A stretch of DNA of 64,000 nucleotides from Tubiluchus corallicola (Eukaryota; Priapulida; Priapulimorpha; Priapulimorphida; Tubiluchidae), in assembly GCA_030141605.1 (NCBI GenBank), contig JAQGDQ010000129.1:175281-239280 (forward strand), read 5' to 3'. The position numbers were made by a program, and so were the translations under genes. This document shows, piece after piece, positions 1 through 13,339 of the stretch (position 1 is its first letter; each line of letters opens with the position of its first letter). The notes beneath the pieces are model-generated. The model had not been told where the DNA came from and made no database searches. It saw only the letters and a list, made by a program, of their open reading frames with translations.

Positions 1-2650
1 TCTTTTCATGACAATCGTGAACAACAGACGTGGCTTCTTCATATAATTACTTTCGTTTTACGTGGCATTGTGACTGTGAAATTTTACCTGGACAAGATGA
101 TAATTGAAACATGCCATTAGCAAATTAAAAGCGAGTCGTAAAGATAGAAAACATGAGATGCAAGCCAGGTATATCGCTCTAAGTAATTAAATATTTTCGA
201 TTAAAATACCTAAATCTCCCGTATTTTTCGAAAGTCATCTTTTTGATTTTGTAAACCTTGTGAAAACGGTTTTAATTTGCCTAATATAAGGAAACTGGCG
301 TAATTGAGAAAACATACTGTACTAGTACAATGCAGAAGGCAAGGTTGTAATAATGATGTCCTGTTAGTGAAAGGGACACCCTTAAGTAGGAAACTTTAGA
401 CGTAGTAATGAGGGAAGGCTTGTAATCGCTTTATGTATATACAGGATGAGAAAATTGATTGGTGAGGTTTAGAATGGGATAATAGTCAAGAGCACGTCCA
501 GAATTACGTAACTAATCAAGTAACGAGCCGGCAAGCATGGCTTCTCTTTGAATTACAACGGGAGGGGGTTTCATTCTGCCGTAATCATTTCTGGAGTGGG
601 GTTTCTATGCAGACTTGGCTGCTGTAGAACGTCAAAGGTTTTTGTTTGCGTTGAAAACAGCTGGTTGAAGAGGCTGGTACTGGGCTGGTTGATTAATTGC
701 TAAGTCGATTTTTCTGTTGATTGGTCAGTCGGTCAGTTAGTAGGTCGGTTATTAGATTAAAGCCTATACTGGACACTTAGTAGGTTTTTGTTTATTTGTT
801 ACATGCTTAGATAGTTAGCCACACTGGCAATGTTTGTCGGTCGTTTTTTCAATAAATTGAGATATACATGTTATGATTCTACCAGCAGAATTCTGAAGTA
901 CTTGTAATTTTTTCAATTGTTAGTTAGCTACTTAGTTAGTACAAGAAACTATACCAATAGTCTAGATGACTAAAGTAAAAGCTTGAATTATTGTTCTGGC
1001 TGTAGATTTAGTCAAGTATGAAGAATTTGTTTGGTGACAGCACTTGGTATCACCAAAGTGCTGTCATGGTGGTAGCAACGTCTCGAAGCGGAAACTTTTA
1101 TATTTTTATTGTTGTTTATAAATTCTATATCTTAAAACTGGGAACTTGGTTTACGCAATAAATGTTTGTGCAAGTAATTAAAACAACATTATTTTCGCCA
1201 TGTTTAAAAACTGTCTAAAAACTTGTTTTTTTGAACAAGCTTACTATTATGAGTATGAGTATGAATTTGCTTTCTATTTAAGACTAAATCTGTGGTGGAA
1301 CTTGTAGTTGTTGTATATGCACCGCAACTTCTTACTTACTTGATATCTGTATACATTTTAAATACTTCGGTGAATTTAGTTTTATTTAAAGGAAAGGACA
1401 CGTCACTTAGCCTGTTCGGTTAACTTTACTTTTCGTTCAAAATCAGAAAATTATTGCAATTATCTTATATTGACATTGACACTGTATAGAAATTTTCAGA
1501 AAATCATGACATAACGGGCGAACTTTGTGATATGTTCCTAAGCGCATTGTGGCGCTACTTAAACTAATTCAGACTTCTGCAACTTACCTAATACCAATGC
1601 AAAAATATTACGAAATTGCCGCTCTAATTTTTTGTAAAAACTTATTATACTTTTGCCAGAAATTGACAATGCCCTGGCTTTCTTCAGTCGATGAACGACG
1701 CCATTGATGGAAGAACTGCCGTTTAAAAAGGGAAGGCTCAAGCGCGGCTGTAAATAAATCTCATACTACAACCTTTTTTCTCGCTACCAATCAAAGTACC
1801 TGTAAATATTTTCGGTGGTTTCTTTTGTCTTTTAGCAACGTTATAACGTAATACGTTATTACTTCTCAGCATTTTACAATGACGTTTGTTAGATCAACCA
1901 TACTTATCTAGGTGAATTGAAGAATTAGAATTTCAGTATGTTTCGTTGTTGTTTTATGTTAAACGCTGCTTGATTTTAAACGCAATATTTCCACTTAAAT
2001 TATCACTATCTTCTACAACAGAAATGCATTGTTCAAGATTGAGAAACACCTAAATTCTAACGTTTGTTAGGCGTCTAGAGTCTAGAGTCATTGTGTGGGA
2101 TAATTTTCTTAACTGAAAGTATTTTGCAGCAAACGGAAATCCTGTGAACCTTTTCAAAAATCAGTATAATTATGACCGTATATACTTATATGTTAATTAT
2201 ATGGTATGTATTGCGGAAGGCGGATGTAATGCTGTACTACCAATTTCCACTAATTATTGCACCAGTTTCTGCTAATTAGTGTAAACGATCATCTTTTTGC
2301 AGCAGCTGTGCTACCTGCCTCGATAACTGCTTTCATTTAGATGATGCTTCTTAATTTCCTGGACATTGGATGTTAAATTAGTTCCGAGACGTTGACAAAT
2401 GCAAGCTTACTATAAATACTATATAAGCAGCGTACTTTTCTCAGCTCAATAGTAATGTCAACGGAACTACTACAAGGGTTTCTTCTGATTTCTGGAAGGT
2501 TGAAAAGGTTTTGGAAGCCTCGCAAGCAATGATCAACAAAACAGTGGCGCGGTCTTTTATCCATGAGGTAAATCATGTTAACCGAAACGAAGCATCATTT
2601 TTCTGATCTACTGTTGGTCACAGCTTATCGTGTTTTTTTTGTCATTTGGT
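1..2650. other. non-coding stretch, no gene recognised
   Basis: I see no coding region. The stretch is AT-rich and unique-looking, apart from a strong short hairpin at 1035-1066 and loosely GGT/TTAG-rich runs around 690-770 and 920-960. The few short open frames have no recognisable domain and no codon bias that sets them apart from background. Confidence 0.6.
1035..1066. repeat. short strong hairpin
   Basis: TGACAGCACTT is followed after a short spacer by AAGTGCTGTCA. The pairing is a perfect 11-bp stem extended by GGT/ACC with one bulged base. The apical loop is only about three bases, so a microRNA precursor is unlikely. No U-run follows. Confidence 0.6.
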
Positions 2651-2651
2651 C

Positions 2652-2654
<3 letters not shown>

Positions 2655-2731
<77 letters not shown>
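2655..2731. repeat. (GA)n microsatellite
   Basis: About 38 near-perfect GA units, followed by a purine-rich decayed tail to about 2795. The Arg-Glu and Leu-Ser open frames crossing it are artefacts of the repeat. Confidence 0.95.
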
Positions 2732-2733
<2 letters not shown>

Positions 2734-2739
2734 GAGTGT

Positions 2740-5700
2740 AAGAAAGAGAGAAAACGAGAGAGAAAAGCGGATAGAGGAAGAAGAAAAAGAAGGAAATAAT
2801 GCCAAACAAAGGCGGTCGGAATTTGCTCTGCGACCATTACATAGTAATATGCAAATCAGTGCCTATTCAATAGCTTCGCAACACTTTCATTCTTTGTTTA
2901 AACGTTAACTAATAGAATTTAACAATGTAGTTTCTCATGCAAATTACTAGCATAAGTGCGAAATAACTATGTCATAATCTCACACTTATTATATACATGT
3001 ACATTATATATATATATTACATTATATTATTTATATCTTTATATCTTTCATATCTTTATTTATTTCGCAAAAGAGTAAATATCACATTTTACACAATTGC
3101 AATATTAAACTAGTTCAACTGTACAAAATTTAATGAATTATATTGATTAGTAATTAGTAACATTTATAACTAGTGTCTGTATACAGAAAGTCAAGTAATG
3201 TAACATTTAGTTGATTAGCAGTCTTAGCAACATCTCTTTTACTTCATTATCACAAAAGCCCTGTATTACCCATTCACCATTAAACGTGTCCAGAAGAGTT
3301 CACAGTACAAAAAAATCAATTTCATTAAAACTAGCAACATTCCTAAACTTTACTGAATTAACGAATTTAACGAATTAATGTTACGCTTTAATTAAAACAT
3401 TATGCTCGCCAAAATCCAAAACAGGAAATATGCCATTAGGTCAATGAGACCTCTATATAGGCTTGTATAGAGACAGTTTCCAGTTTAAGTCGAAGATGCT
3501 TTATTATAAGAGTACATTAGCGATGTTGCATTAACTTAAATAAGCTTAGTTAGTAGCAATGATAGGACTCCCTGAGTAGCGTACTAATTATAGAAGATGA
3601 ATAGAAATGAGAAGACTGGCAAGATGCAGTTTTATTTGAAGGAGTATTCAATAGATATATGTATGTATGTAACACGCAGTCTGACAGTCTTGTCAAACCC
3701 TATAAAGAATAGCGCAACATGTTTCCGCGTAATATACTGCACTGCAGGTGTCTTCCCACCACCTTTACTTTTACTTTGCTAAGAAGTATAGAAAGCCAGC
3801 CCAATTAAGTTAAGTCGTACATTAAAGGACAACTACTCCAAATATCAAAAATGTGGAGTTCCAAACCCCAAATCATGTATTAGTACCTCCTGCCTCTCTG
3901 AGCCTGAGGATTGGAGGTATGTGGCTGATTAGTAAGCTGCCACCATTTTTCTGCGCAGCAATTCTCGTGTTTCAAGTTTTATTTTCTTGGTACTAATTTT
4001 GATATCAATTTACATCATTTACATAGTGAAAGCACTTTGGTTGACACACTGAACCGTGCAAAATGTTGAGTTTTGACTATGATGCCACCAGGTCGGTGAG
4101 CCAACAGTACCATGTATACTGTTACGTGAACCGACCCTTAGCAAAAGCATCGACAGCCTATATGCAAAGATGACTTTCAAGGAGCGACCATCAGGTGGAA
4201 GACAATGCAGGGAACTATGAGTCAAGGAATCACGATTCGTCGGCAAAAGTATGTTTACTTACGGCCGACCAGATTTAATGGTTTGATCACACTAAGGCTG
4301 GGCGTAACCTAAGATGCAGCAGAAGTAGTTGAACCCTGAAAGGACACGGAAAACGTAAAAAGCATAAGAAATGTGATACTTTGTCAAAACTTATGGTAGG
4401 CCTACAGCAGTCGGTAGATTGAGCAAGGAGGAAAGTGACGTTTATGCAACTTGCGGATGCGGATGCGTTTTGGGTGTGTAGAATAGATAAAATCGGTTAA
4501 TATTATATTTGTTTCAATGCACCCGTTTATGCAGCTGCGGATGCGTTTTTGTGCAGCCAATTTTATTAATTTTTTCCGCAAGCTATTCCGCATTACCATA
4601 GATGGAAACGCGTCCGCATCCGCATGCGTAATTTCACAAACGCCATTTAAGCGTGCAAAATGAATATACGTAAACATCAAGTTGAGCTATAATGTGCTAA
4701 AAATATAACACTTAACTATAAATGAAGAAGAAGTTGAACGGAGTCTAAACTGGATTCCAAGTGCACTATCGAGATCAACTATCTAATCCGAGGGGTGGGC
4801 CATCAGATGAGCGCACCGGATACAATTATGAGAAATTAGTTTGCGCCAAAATATGCATCTATTACACTATGCTGTGATTCTAGAATTTAAAACATTGCTG
4901 TTCCAGTTAGAAAGCGAGGCAATGTCTAGCTTGCGTCTGAAGTCTTACGCTAGCGGCCCAACCAACTTATTAGTTTAATGTTGGATCATCTACCTCACTT
5001 TCTTGCTATATACGTCACTTAGACTTGTAACTCCATAACCACGTATACGGTCTTGCCTTCTTTTTCTTTCAGTGTCTAAATCACTTGTAACACAATACGT
5101 GAGCAACACGCCTCACACTTTCTCAGGAGAACTAATTACTGCAGTTCGTAAGAGGAGCTCCCTGGATAGAATGAGATCTTGTGTACGGTATAATCACAGT
5201 AGACAAGGAGTTATCGCCATGGAACGGTCACTTCCGTTAGGTATTTAGTGGAAATGCGACACTTCACGGCACTGTCATATATATAGATCTTGCATCATGG
5301 AAACCATAGACACATCAATTAGTTATCACTGCAATTGAACACACAGCGATAAAATTGATTCTTCTGTGGTTAAAACTTAATTACTCTTGCAAAACACTTT
5401 ATCAAGCCATACCGCAATTTATTAGTCATCGTTTACGTGAAAAGGATCATTAATTTATTCTATTTACAAACGAAGTCGTTCAATTAATTTCTGTTTTGAA
5501 CAGAAACCAAAACCAATTTTTTAGAGTTTTTAGCTAAATAAGAAATAATAACGCCAACAAAACACTAAATATAAGCATAAAATTTATTCTAGAAATTTCG
5601 TCTGTCCTCAGCAGAATAAAACTTACCAACAAACACAGAATGGAGTTAATTTAGAAAATGAAATTATAACACAGCGAAACGTGCAGTAGTTTAGATACTA

Positions 5701-5795
5701 ATAGCAAATAATAACAGAATGAAAACCCAGCATGAGCGATAACAGCAGCAACAAATCATGTACTACAAACAAGCATAAACTATAAACAAAGGCCA
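2740..5795. other. non-coding stretch with one MITE-like element
   Basis: No gene is supported. The stretch is AT-rich, with TA-rich runs near 3003-3060. It contains the inverted-repeat element at 4435-4637, annotated separately. Confidence 0.5.
4435..4637 (+). mobile_element. MITE-like element, copy A of a two-copy family
   Basis: This is a roughly 203-bp unit with imperfect terminal inverted repeats. The left side carries GCGGATGCGGATGCGTTT (about 4453-4470) and the right side carries its complement with one change (about 4607-4627). Both outer ends read GTGA when taken inwards. The middle carries GCACCCGTTT, then TGCGGATGCGTTTTT, then TATTCCGCA. The same ordered blocks recur in reverse orientation at 56958-57151, so this is a dispersed family. 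There is no coding capacity. I could not assign target-site duplications or a superfamily. Confidence 0.65.
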
Positions 5796-5801
5796 TACAA
5801 A

Positions 5802-5885
5802 CGCACTCACGCACACAAGCACACACACACACCACACACACACACCACACACACACATCCACACACGCACACACACACGCACGCA

Positions 5886-5917
<32 letters not shown>

Positions 5918-5932
5918 CACACATACATACAA
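5802..5932. repeat. CA / GCAC compound microsatellite
   Basis: CA units interrupted by CC, then GCAC tetramers (about 5878-5904), then CA and CATA units. The Cys/Val-rich open frames on the minus strand are repeat artefacts. Confidence 0.95.
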
Positions 5933-5934
5933 GT

Positions 5935-8400
5935 AAAATTCTATAGAAGTCATTCCACTTGGACAGTGGTATATCATCAAAAACGAATGCACTTACAGAA
6001 AATGTTGAAAAAACACAACATTGATAGCCATCGATACAATAAAGAGCTATAGAACCAAACTTCCCCCTAAAAATTGTCAAAAAACACATTATAAAAGGCA
6101 TACAAGCAAATATTCACAATACTATTTTTTTTTAATTTTTGGGGGGTTCAGGGGGTGTGGTTTTATAATTTCTATGGCTGTTGATGCATTCTTTTTTTGA
6201 TGATCTCTCGCTATACTAGTGGTATGGCTTCGTAAGAATTTCGAAACAGCAACAATCAGTATGGTGAATAAAACTTCCCTGAGGTGTATTAAGCCTGGCA
6301 ATCACCCACCCGTTTACTGACCAGCCTTTGTGTTGCTTAACTAAATGCTGAGACATTCGAAATGTCGTAAGACTGTGACTACTTCGTAACAAATTAGTAA
6401 CAAGTTTTTCGCTTTTCCTTAGTTCGAATAAAAGAATAGCAACCAGTGTAAAATGGGTTAATATCGTACATGAGCTAATGCCGGACAATGAGCATCGGGT
6501 TTTACTAAAAGACACTGCTTTTTCCTTTCTTTTATTAAGGAAAGATTCTCCTTTATTTAGTAAAGGAGAGGAAAAACAGTTTGTATACTATTTTGTTAAT
6601 TTTAAAAATGGTATATTACAGATATTACGATTTGCTGTTGCATTCTAATATTGTAACACTGAGGAAAGTTATTAATCTCTGAATCACCCGAGTTCAAACC
6701 TTGATATTTTTATCAGAAGCCAACATCTGAAAAAATTGTTGTTTCCAAGCTTGAAAACTAAGGATCATCTTGCGATTAGCTATCGGTCCTGACCAACAAC
6801 TGACAGATGCCAGATTGGAAAATAAATAATACTTTACTGCTTTGTTGCCCTGATAAAGTTTTTTCCTCTGCAGAGATTTACTTCTCACTTCAAGTTGACA
6901 ACGCGGACTTGAAAAGCGAGGCGTAGCGGATCAAGAAGAGAACCTCGCAGCGCTGCCAGAAGTTATGGACAAGTAATGAACAAGTAATTTCAGTGTTTAA
7001 ACAAAACTACTTAAAACTGAATCATGATCATTCTAGAGCCATTGTGCTCGTCTTCAAAAGCCACGCAGTCGCTTGTGGTCACTTACCCCACAACATTTCA
7101 TTTTGGATCCACTTTAAGATCCAATAAATGTGATTTCGCCCGCTGCGTATTCTCCGTTCGAGTGAATTAGGTCTATCAACGAATGATTGTCATCCCTTTA
7201 TTAACTATCCTAAACTTCAATGCCAGCACCGCCGCACAACTGTACGCGCGCTTTCACTGGGTCAATTGTGCCATTGTGGGCGCAATTAGGAAGCCAATAA
7301 CTTAGATACACAGCGTCCTCCTCTTTGAAATTCCTTGCTTGGTAAGATAAGACGAGTATTGTTGACTCTCGCATTGCCTGTGACTGACCTCACTAACTTT
7401 AGTGAAATATCAACGCTAAGATAGCATGCAAACATATCATTAAGCCTAAGCGTCTAACAGATTTTGCTATCATCTGGTGTCTCAAAACCAAAAAGATCAT
7501 TGTACAAGAAAAAAACGAATATACCAGGTAGAAAGGAAGTGATAGCTTTGTCACAGGGCTGTCCAAAATTATAATAACTGCATAAAGACGTAGTTACGCT
7601 ACTGCTACCAAGACATTGTTCTAAAATCTTTCATTGTATATCAGTTGAGATTTTCCAAAGTGGAAACTAAAGATGATATCCACTCTCCAGAAAACATTTT
7701 TGTCTACAGATGGCCGGGAAATATTGTGCAATTTTGGGAAAAATTTATAAGCATGTTATAAGACAAATTTCGACCAAATAAAACAACAATTTACCTGTTG
7801 TTTATTTAACTTTTTTAACTGCCTTAGAATGTAAGCTAACGGGTTGCATTGTAATATAATAAAACAGCTGTGTTCTCAGAAGCAATAAATTGTTCAAACT
7901 AGTTATCGAATTTACGAGCGCGCACAGGCATTCTTAATTCTCATGGATGATGACTTATTGATACCGCACCTACGAAATGAATAAAAACAATCAAAAGCAA
8001 TCCAACACGCATTTAATAATGGAATGAAAATATGTGATGTTTCCAAACTCTGTCACTGTCTGAAAACAAATATTTTGCCTCGCCACTACTCCAGTTTCGT
8101 CGCAACACTACTAGGTGTTATGTAATGAGTGGAAGTTGTACAGTACGTATGGAAGAGGTTCTCAAGGAGTCACATCTGGCAGGTCACACGCCCTTGAATG
8201 AAGCCACACATCTCTAAAGACCTTTTGCTTAGCGGTTATATTGTTTGCTCAGAACGTCGTGGTGCAGTTTGTATAGCAGCTTAGTTCATTTTGAATCCTC
8301 TGAGTGTAATGCGCAAAAGCTAAATGGACGGTTCTCTTTTATTCCCCATTATCCCATTAACCCAATTAATTAGATTTTAAATGAACGGACCTGGAAAGCG
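5935..8400. other. non-coding stretch, no gene recognised
   Basis: I see no coding region. A T-rich then G-rich patch lies at 6125-6160, and a nested hairpin at 6514-6580 is listed separately. The remainder looks like unique AT-rich DNA. Confidence 0.55.
6514..6580. repeat. nested hairpin
   Basis: The outer arms are ACTGCTTTTTCC and GGAAAAACAGT, with one bulge. Inside is a perfect 9-bp stem, TCTCCTTTA (6547-6555) and TAAAGGAGA (6561-6569), around a 5-base loop. It could be a very small foldback element or a chance purine/pyrimidine palindrome. Confidence 0.5.
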
Positions 8401-8584
8401 TCTTTGTGGCGATTTATTTTGTTTTATTTTATTCTGTTCTCTTCTGTTGTTCTGTTCCGCATTGTATTGCTGAGATGTGCTCTGCTCTGTGCTGTGCTAT
8501 ATTGTGCTGTGCTATGCTGTTCTAGTCCTGCTCTGCCCTGTTCTGTTCCATTCTGTTCCATTATATTCCATTACACCTTTTCAA

Positions 8585-8737
8585 ATCCTGTATTCTATTC
8601 TATTCTATTCTATTCTATTCTATTCTATTCTGTTCTGTTCTGTTCTGTTCTGTTCTATTCTATTCTATTCTATTCTATTCTATTCTATTCTATTCTATTC
8701 TATTCTATTCTATTCTATTCTATTCTATTCTATTCTT
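8585..8737. repeat. (TTCTA)n pentanucleotide satellite
   Basis: About 29 units of TATTC, with a central block of TGTTC variants around 8630-8656. The preceding 8404-8580 is a related degenerate T/C/G-rich tract (TTCTGTTC, GTGCTGTGCTAT) that looks like the decayed end of the same array. The 138-codon frame through it is an artefact. Confidence 0.95.
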
Positions 8738-8739
8738 AT

Positions 8740-11700
8740 TTTATCCTACTTTTTTGTATTTCACTTTGGGTGTTTTGCACCATAAAAGAAAACTCATTGA
8801 GCGAATTAGCATGTTTGTAGTAAGGTTCTACTAAAGCTAGCGTAGTTTTAGCCTCAAGTCTTCTTTTCAATACTGTTGTCATCTTCTGCAACTCGTTTTG
8901 AGGCTTGTTATGGGTGAAAAATAGCGTTGTGTTTTAATCGTAATTAAAATGCTTTCCTTATTGGCCACAGTCCCATTTTAGAATACCTGTGTTGTTGTGA
9001 AGTTTACAGCCCATTTTACAGGTGCAAGTTCTTTTGAAAAAAAGTTCATGGTTTCAAAATCAAAAAATGTCATTGCGTCGTACGTTCCCGACGCCATATC
9101 AGATTTTATCAGCCAGCTATTAATAACGAAACCTCAAACAAAATTAGCTCTTGTATCTTGTTAAACTGGCTCATCCGGCTTGTCAACTAGATGCATGTCA
9201 AGACGTCGTCAGATTATCACGTCTTTACTTCTGGCTTTTACCGAGGAATTCCAGCCACATCTGCATCTAACTAGCGACTGCTTACAATGTGCCACGCTGA
9301 TTAGCTGCTACTCTGGCTTCCAGAAAAATGAATCCGGTCAGCAGCGGCGGCAAGCATAACAGCCTGTTGTCGGCGCCTATCTCTGAGGGTGATGAAAAAA
9401 CGAAGATTCCCATTAGTACTCGGCGCAGTCCAGCCACCTGCTGATAATTATTGCACGGATGTTGACTTTCAGAGCTTTGTACAGTATTTGCATCAAACAC
9501 ACCACTGCAAAGAAAGTATCAAAGGAATTGTAATTTTGTCGTTGGTGCGAAATGTAGCGTCTTTTGAGCTTTTATCAAAATGCTGTTGGAATAAGCTTTG
9601 TTGGCGATTTGTAATTAGCGAGTTTATCCGACTAATTACGTAATTTAGCCTGTGTAGATCTTAGACTTTTGTTGTTGTTGAATGTTGTCGAGCTTTAGCG
9701 TCTTTGTTCTATATGTGCCTCTTAGTCTGATGATTATGTTCTTTGTATTTACCAGTAGTCAGAAAATTGTGTTCTTGATATTTGCCACGTAATGTTAGAA
9801 AATATCGTGGTCTCTATTTGGAGTCTAAAGATTTATATTCTTCAAGCATGACACCGAATTTAAAAACTACGTTCGTTCGATATGAGGATTTTATAATCTT
9901 TACATTTTTAGTAAGTTATGTTCTTGTTTGTGAAATTTTCACAGTCTGATTGCTCTCATGTTGTCATAGTATCTAAGAAATATTTTCTTCATATTTGTCG
10001 TTGAGTGTGAGGATTACAACTATCGCGTTTGTTACTAAGTCAATCTTGAAAAGCTTATTCATCAAAAATACAGATAATCCTCAAATCCAAAGACAAACTT
10101 GAAGAAAGAAAACGGCTAGTTTAGACACCAAGCCCTCAACAAAATTTGTTATGATTTTGAAACAACTACAGTTAATTATAACTAACAAAAATCCTCACAG
10201 AGCAAAAATTAAATTTAATATCCCATACACATTGATATACGTTATTTGAATTGGTTATGAACACGATGTATCACATATAGAAACCACACACAACATGCGC
10301 AGAGCACGGCAGTTTTTATTTCTTGCGATATTTACTACAAATTTGCGTAACACAACAGACCGATTACTTTATTACTTTATCTTGGCAGATTACATGCAAT
10401 ATACAGCATCATAAATAGTTTATTGTTTGAGTTGCAAATGCAAATGTGTCAAGACGGTTGAAATAATTTTGATTAAATATCACCTTCCACAAATTTCGAA
10501 ACAATTTTGCAACAGCTGTCTGTGACCACAAAATCTAATTGTCAGAAATGTTAGCACCCCTACTAACTACTCGGTGGTTGCCCTCTCAGAACGCTGTCAA
10601 CTTATTTTCCAACTGCTATTTTCGTATAATAAATCAATTTTCATGCCGTAACTTTTCTTCGTAATATTGTGAGTTGACTAGTTTGTATGACAAGCTAACA
10701 ACCCTGTTTATTGAAGATAACCAGAACATGCTGTTAGCTACACATAAACAAAGAATAGGGTTTCAGTTCTTTTGGTAATACGAATATAGATATGGCAAAC
10801 ATATGCAGATAAGGTATGTGTCCTTTAAACAAATTCGACAGTTGAATTAGCTAAATGACCAATAAATTTCGAAGAAGCGCAGAAAAGCAAAACACCAAAG
10901 ATTTCTGGAAAAGTTGTCAGCCTTTTCAGCTGTAGTTCAAGTGTTGGCCCAATGATGTCTATTATGTTCAAATAAGTTCTAGTAGACCTGTCAAACCTAG
11001 GGTAAATTTCTGAGTCAGAATAATCAGGTACTTCTGTGGTGTAATGTTAATATAGCTGCCCGGGCAGCAAAGGGTATTTGGTTCGAGCCTAGAATTTTTC
11101 AGACTATCTAAATCGGCATTGCTTTCGTGAGTTTATATGAATCCTTTGATCACCTGTGGCGAAGTAGTTGGCGAATTTTGCTGTCTGGTTTCATTTTCAA
11201 AGGCAAAGTCAAATTTGCTTTAAACTATAGAGTATGTCTTGAACATCTTGATAGTATGATAGTATGCAGTATGATAAATGGAATAAAGAAGACTCGCACC
11301 ACAGAATCGTTATTCTGTGACTTGAACTCCGTGTGTTAACTCAAAGATCAAAGGGTGCATGAAGCTCATAGATTACAAAAACCACATTTTGCACGATTTC
11401 GCCATCTTTTTTTAACTGTGCCGTTCTAAGCTGTAGGACGGCCTATTCTAGTATCTTCCTTGAAAGACCTCTCACATCCAATCACTGAAAATGCTTTTTA
11501 GCACTTGAAAGCTTTGTTTACTTTAGAAAAAAGTCAACATCATTTAATGCGTGTTAATCGCCGGATGTGCTTTTAGTGTTGATGCATTGAGCTTTTTGAT
11601 TTCCACAGCAAGTTTGGAATTAAAATCCAGTAGCTTTGATCCAGTATCTATCTAGGAGATCAAATGAGAAAAGCAAAAACTCTACTTCAGCGCCTTTTTA

Positions 11701-11990
11701 TTATATAAGCTCAAGAAGCAGCTTTTAGCGCACAGTGTATATGTACAGTGCTGTTTGTTTATTGAAAACGGTTAAAATTGAAATTCACATGTTAACCCGC
11801 AATAACGATAGCCCACAAACAAATCCAACAGTGAATAAAATTCAGTACAGCTGTAAAATTAGAAGGATACAGCAGGAGGAGTGATTGCGTAACGTTACAA
11901 GACCTACATCTGAGCAGTATAATACTGCCTGACAAAAACAAAATAAGAAATCAAAAGCAAAAGCAATAGTCACATTTCAACTATGTAGCA
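8740..11990. other. non-coding stretch, no gene recognised
   Basis: No coding region is supported. A GC-only 14-bp palindrome next to a B-box-like motif lies at 11051-11095. Otherwise AT-rich unique DNA. Confidence 0.55.
11051..11095 (+). repeat. possible short tRNA-like remnant
   Basis: An A-box-like start (TATAGCTGCCCGGG) is followed by a B-box-like GGTTCGAGCCT about 30 bases later. The spacing is too short for an intact tRNA, and I find no acceptor or anticodon stem. GCTGCCCGGGCAGC (11055-11068) is itself a perfect palindrome. At most this is a decayed tRNA-derived fragment. Confidence 0.25.
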
Positions 11991-12004
11991 AGAGTTTATC
12001 GGTA

Positions 12005-12298
12005 ACCATTGTTTCTTTTCCCTTTGTTTTTTCGCTTTTCCCTTTTCCTTTTGTTTTTCTATATCCTTGTTATTCGTGTCATTCCTTCTTCTTTCGTTTG
12101 CTCCTTTCTCACTTGTTCTTTCTTTTTACTACTACCTTTTTACTACATCCCTCTTTTTCTCTGTCTTCTTCTTTTTATTTCTTTACCTCTGCCTTTCTTA
12201 TTTCTTTTCTTCTTTTTCTGCTTTGCTTTTTTCTTTGTTTTTCTACCGCTCTTCGTTGCTTTCTTCCTTTTTTCTTTCATTTCCTCCTTTGTTAATCC
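12005..12298. repeat. CT/TTC-rich polypyrimidine tract
   Basis: About 290 bases that are almost entirely T and C on the plus strand, without a regular unit. Phe/Leu/Ser-rich frames in all three plus-strand phases are artefacts of this composition. Confidence 0.85.
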
Positions 12299-12799
12299 AT
12301 CAGCAACTTTAGATAACACGACAGTAGTGACATCCTAGAAATACCGTATGGCTTCTAGCTTCGCTATACCTTTAAAATAATTTTACAATTGAAACAATTA
12401 TAGCTAATTTGTCTTTTCTATATGTTGTTTATCCTAATATTCAGCTGTTTGCCTATATACTGTCTAGCGTAGATAGCGTTTATTGTACATGATAAAAATG
12501 TGTGGAAAAGCAAGCCCTTGACATCAAGCCAGGGCCTTGTACTATGATTTACTACACATCATTACACGTGTAAATGTCAAGCACACTATGAAGAACAGGA
12601 CGCAGCGTTTTTTATTATAGTCTCTCCAAGCATCGGATAATGATCAATCAAGCGCGAAAGAATGTGTCTTCAAAGTAGAGCACATTGCTATTACTAAGAC
12701 TAAACTAATAATATTGCTTATTTGCCGCTCTTTTTAACACGCGGTCACTTATGCACTAGACGAACCGAAACGGTATGAAATTGTTGTATTGATATATTA

Positions 12800-12852
12800 T
12801 CATCACTGTTGCTGTTGTTGTTATTGTTGTTGTTGTTGTGTTGTTATTATTA
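12800..12852. repeat. imperfect (GTT)n
   Basis: Interrupted GTT/GTTA trinucleotides, about 65 bases upstream of the long AAT array. Confidence 0.7.
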
Positions 12853-12916
12853 TACCGAAATAGCTCTATTCTATATCTAAACGATTTGCTACCTCTGTTA
12901 AGCACGAGGTCACGAG

Positions 12917-13024
<108 letters not shown>

Positions 13025-13245
13025 TTCTTTATTGCTATAAAAATGCTGTATCTGCTTAAAGGCATTTTAGTGGGTGGTTATAACTACACTTGTTTCAGAT
13101 GGGTTTCCTGCAAGAAGTTCATTATTTTACACTGTTCTCAAACACGGTACTTTGATAAATTTATCAGCTTCTTTCCTATTATATCTAAGAATTTGTTCAA
13201 TGGAACATGCATCCGTAATGCCCTCATTTCGAGCAATTTCAACGC

Positions 13246-13332
13246 CCGTTGTTGTTCTCGTCGTCGTCGTCGTCGTCGTTGTTGTTACTGCTGGTGCTGC
13301 CGTTGCCGTTGCTGTTGTCGTTGTCATTGTTT
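13246..13332. repeat. GTC/GTT/GCC trinucleotide array
   Basis: Compound trinucleotides: GTT, then GTC, then GTT/GCT/GCC, then GTT. The poly-Thr, poly-Val and poly-Arg/Cys frames here are artefacts. Confidence 0.85.
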
Positions 13333-13339
13333 GTTATGA

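Noticed and set aside
8404-8820. 138-codon Phe/Leu/Tyr/Ser-rich frame
   Set aside because: It runs through the TTCTA pentanucleotide satellite and its decayed flank.
12009-12338. Overlapping 109-, 81- and 65-codon Phe/Leu/Ser-rich frames
   Set aside because: All three phases are open because the DNA is a polypyrimidine tract; this is composition, not coding.
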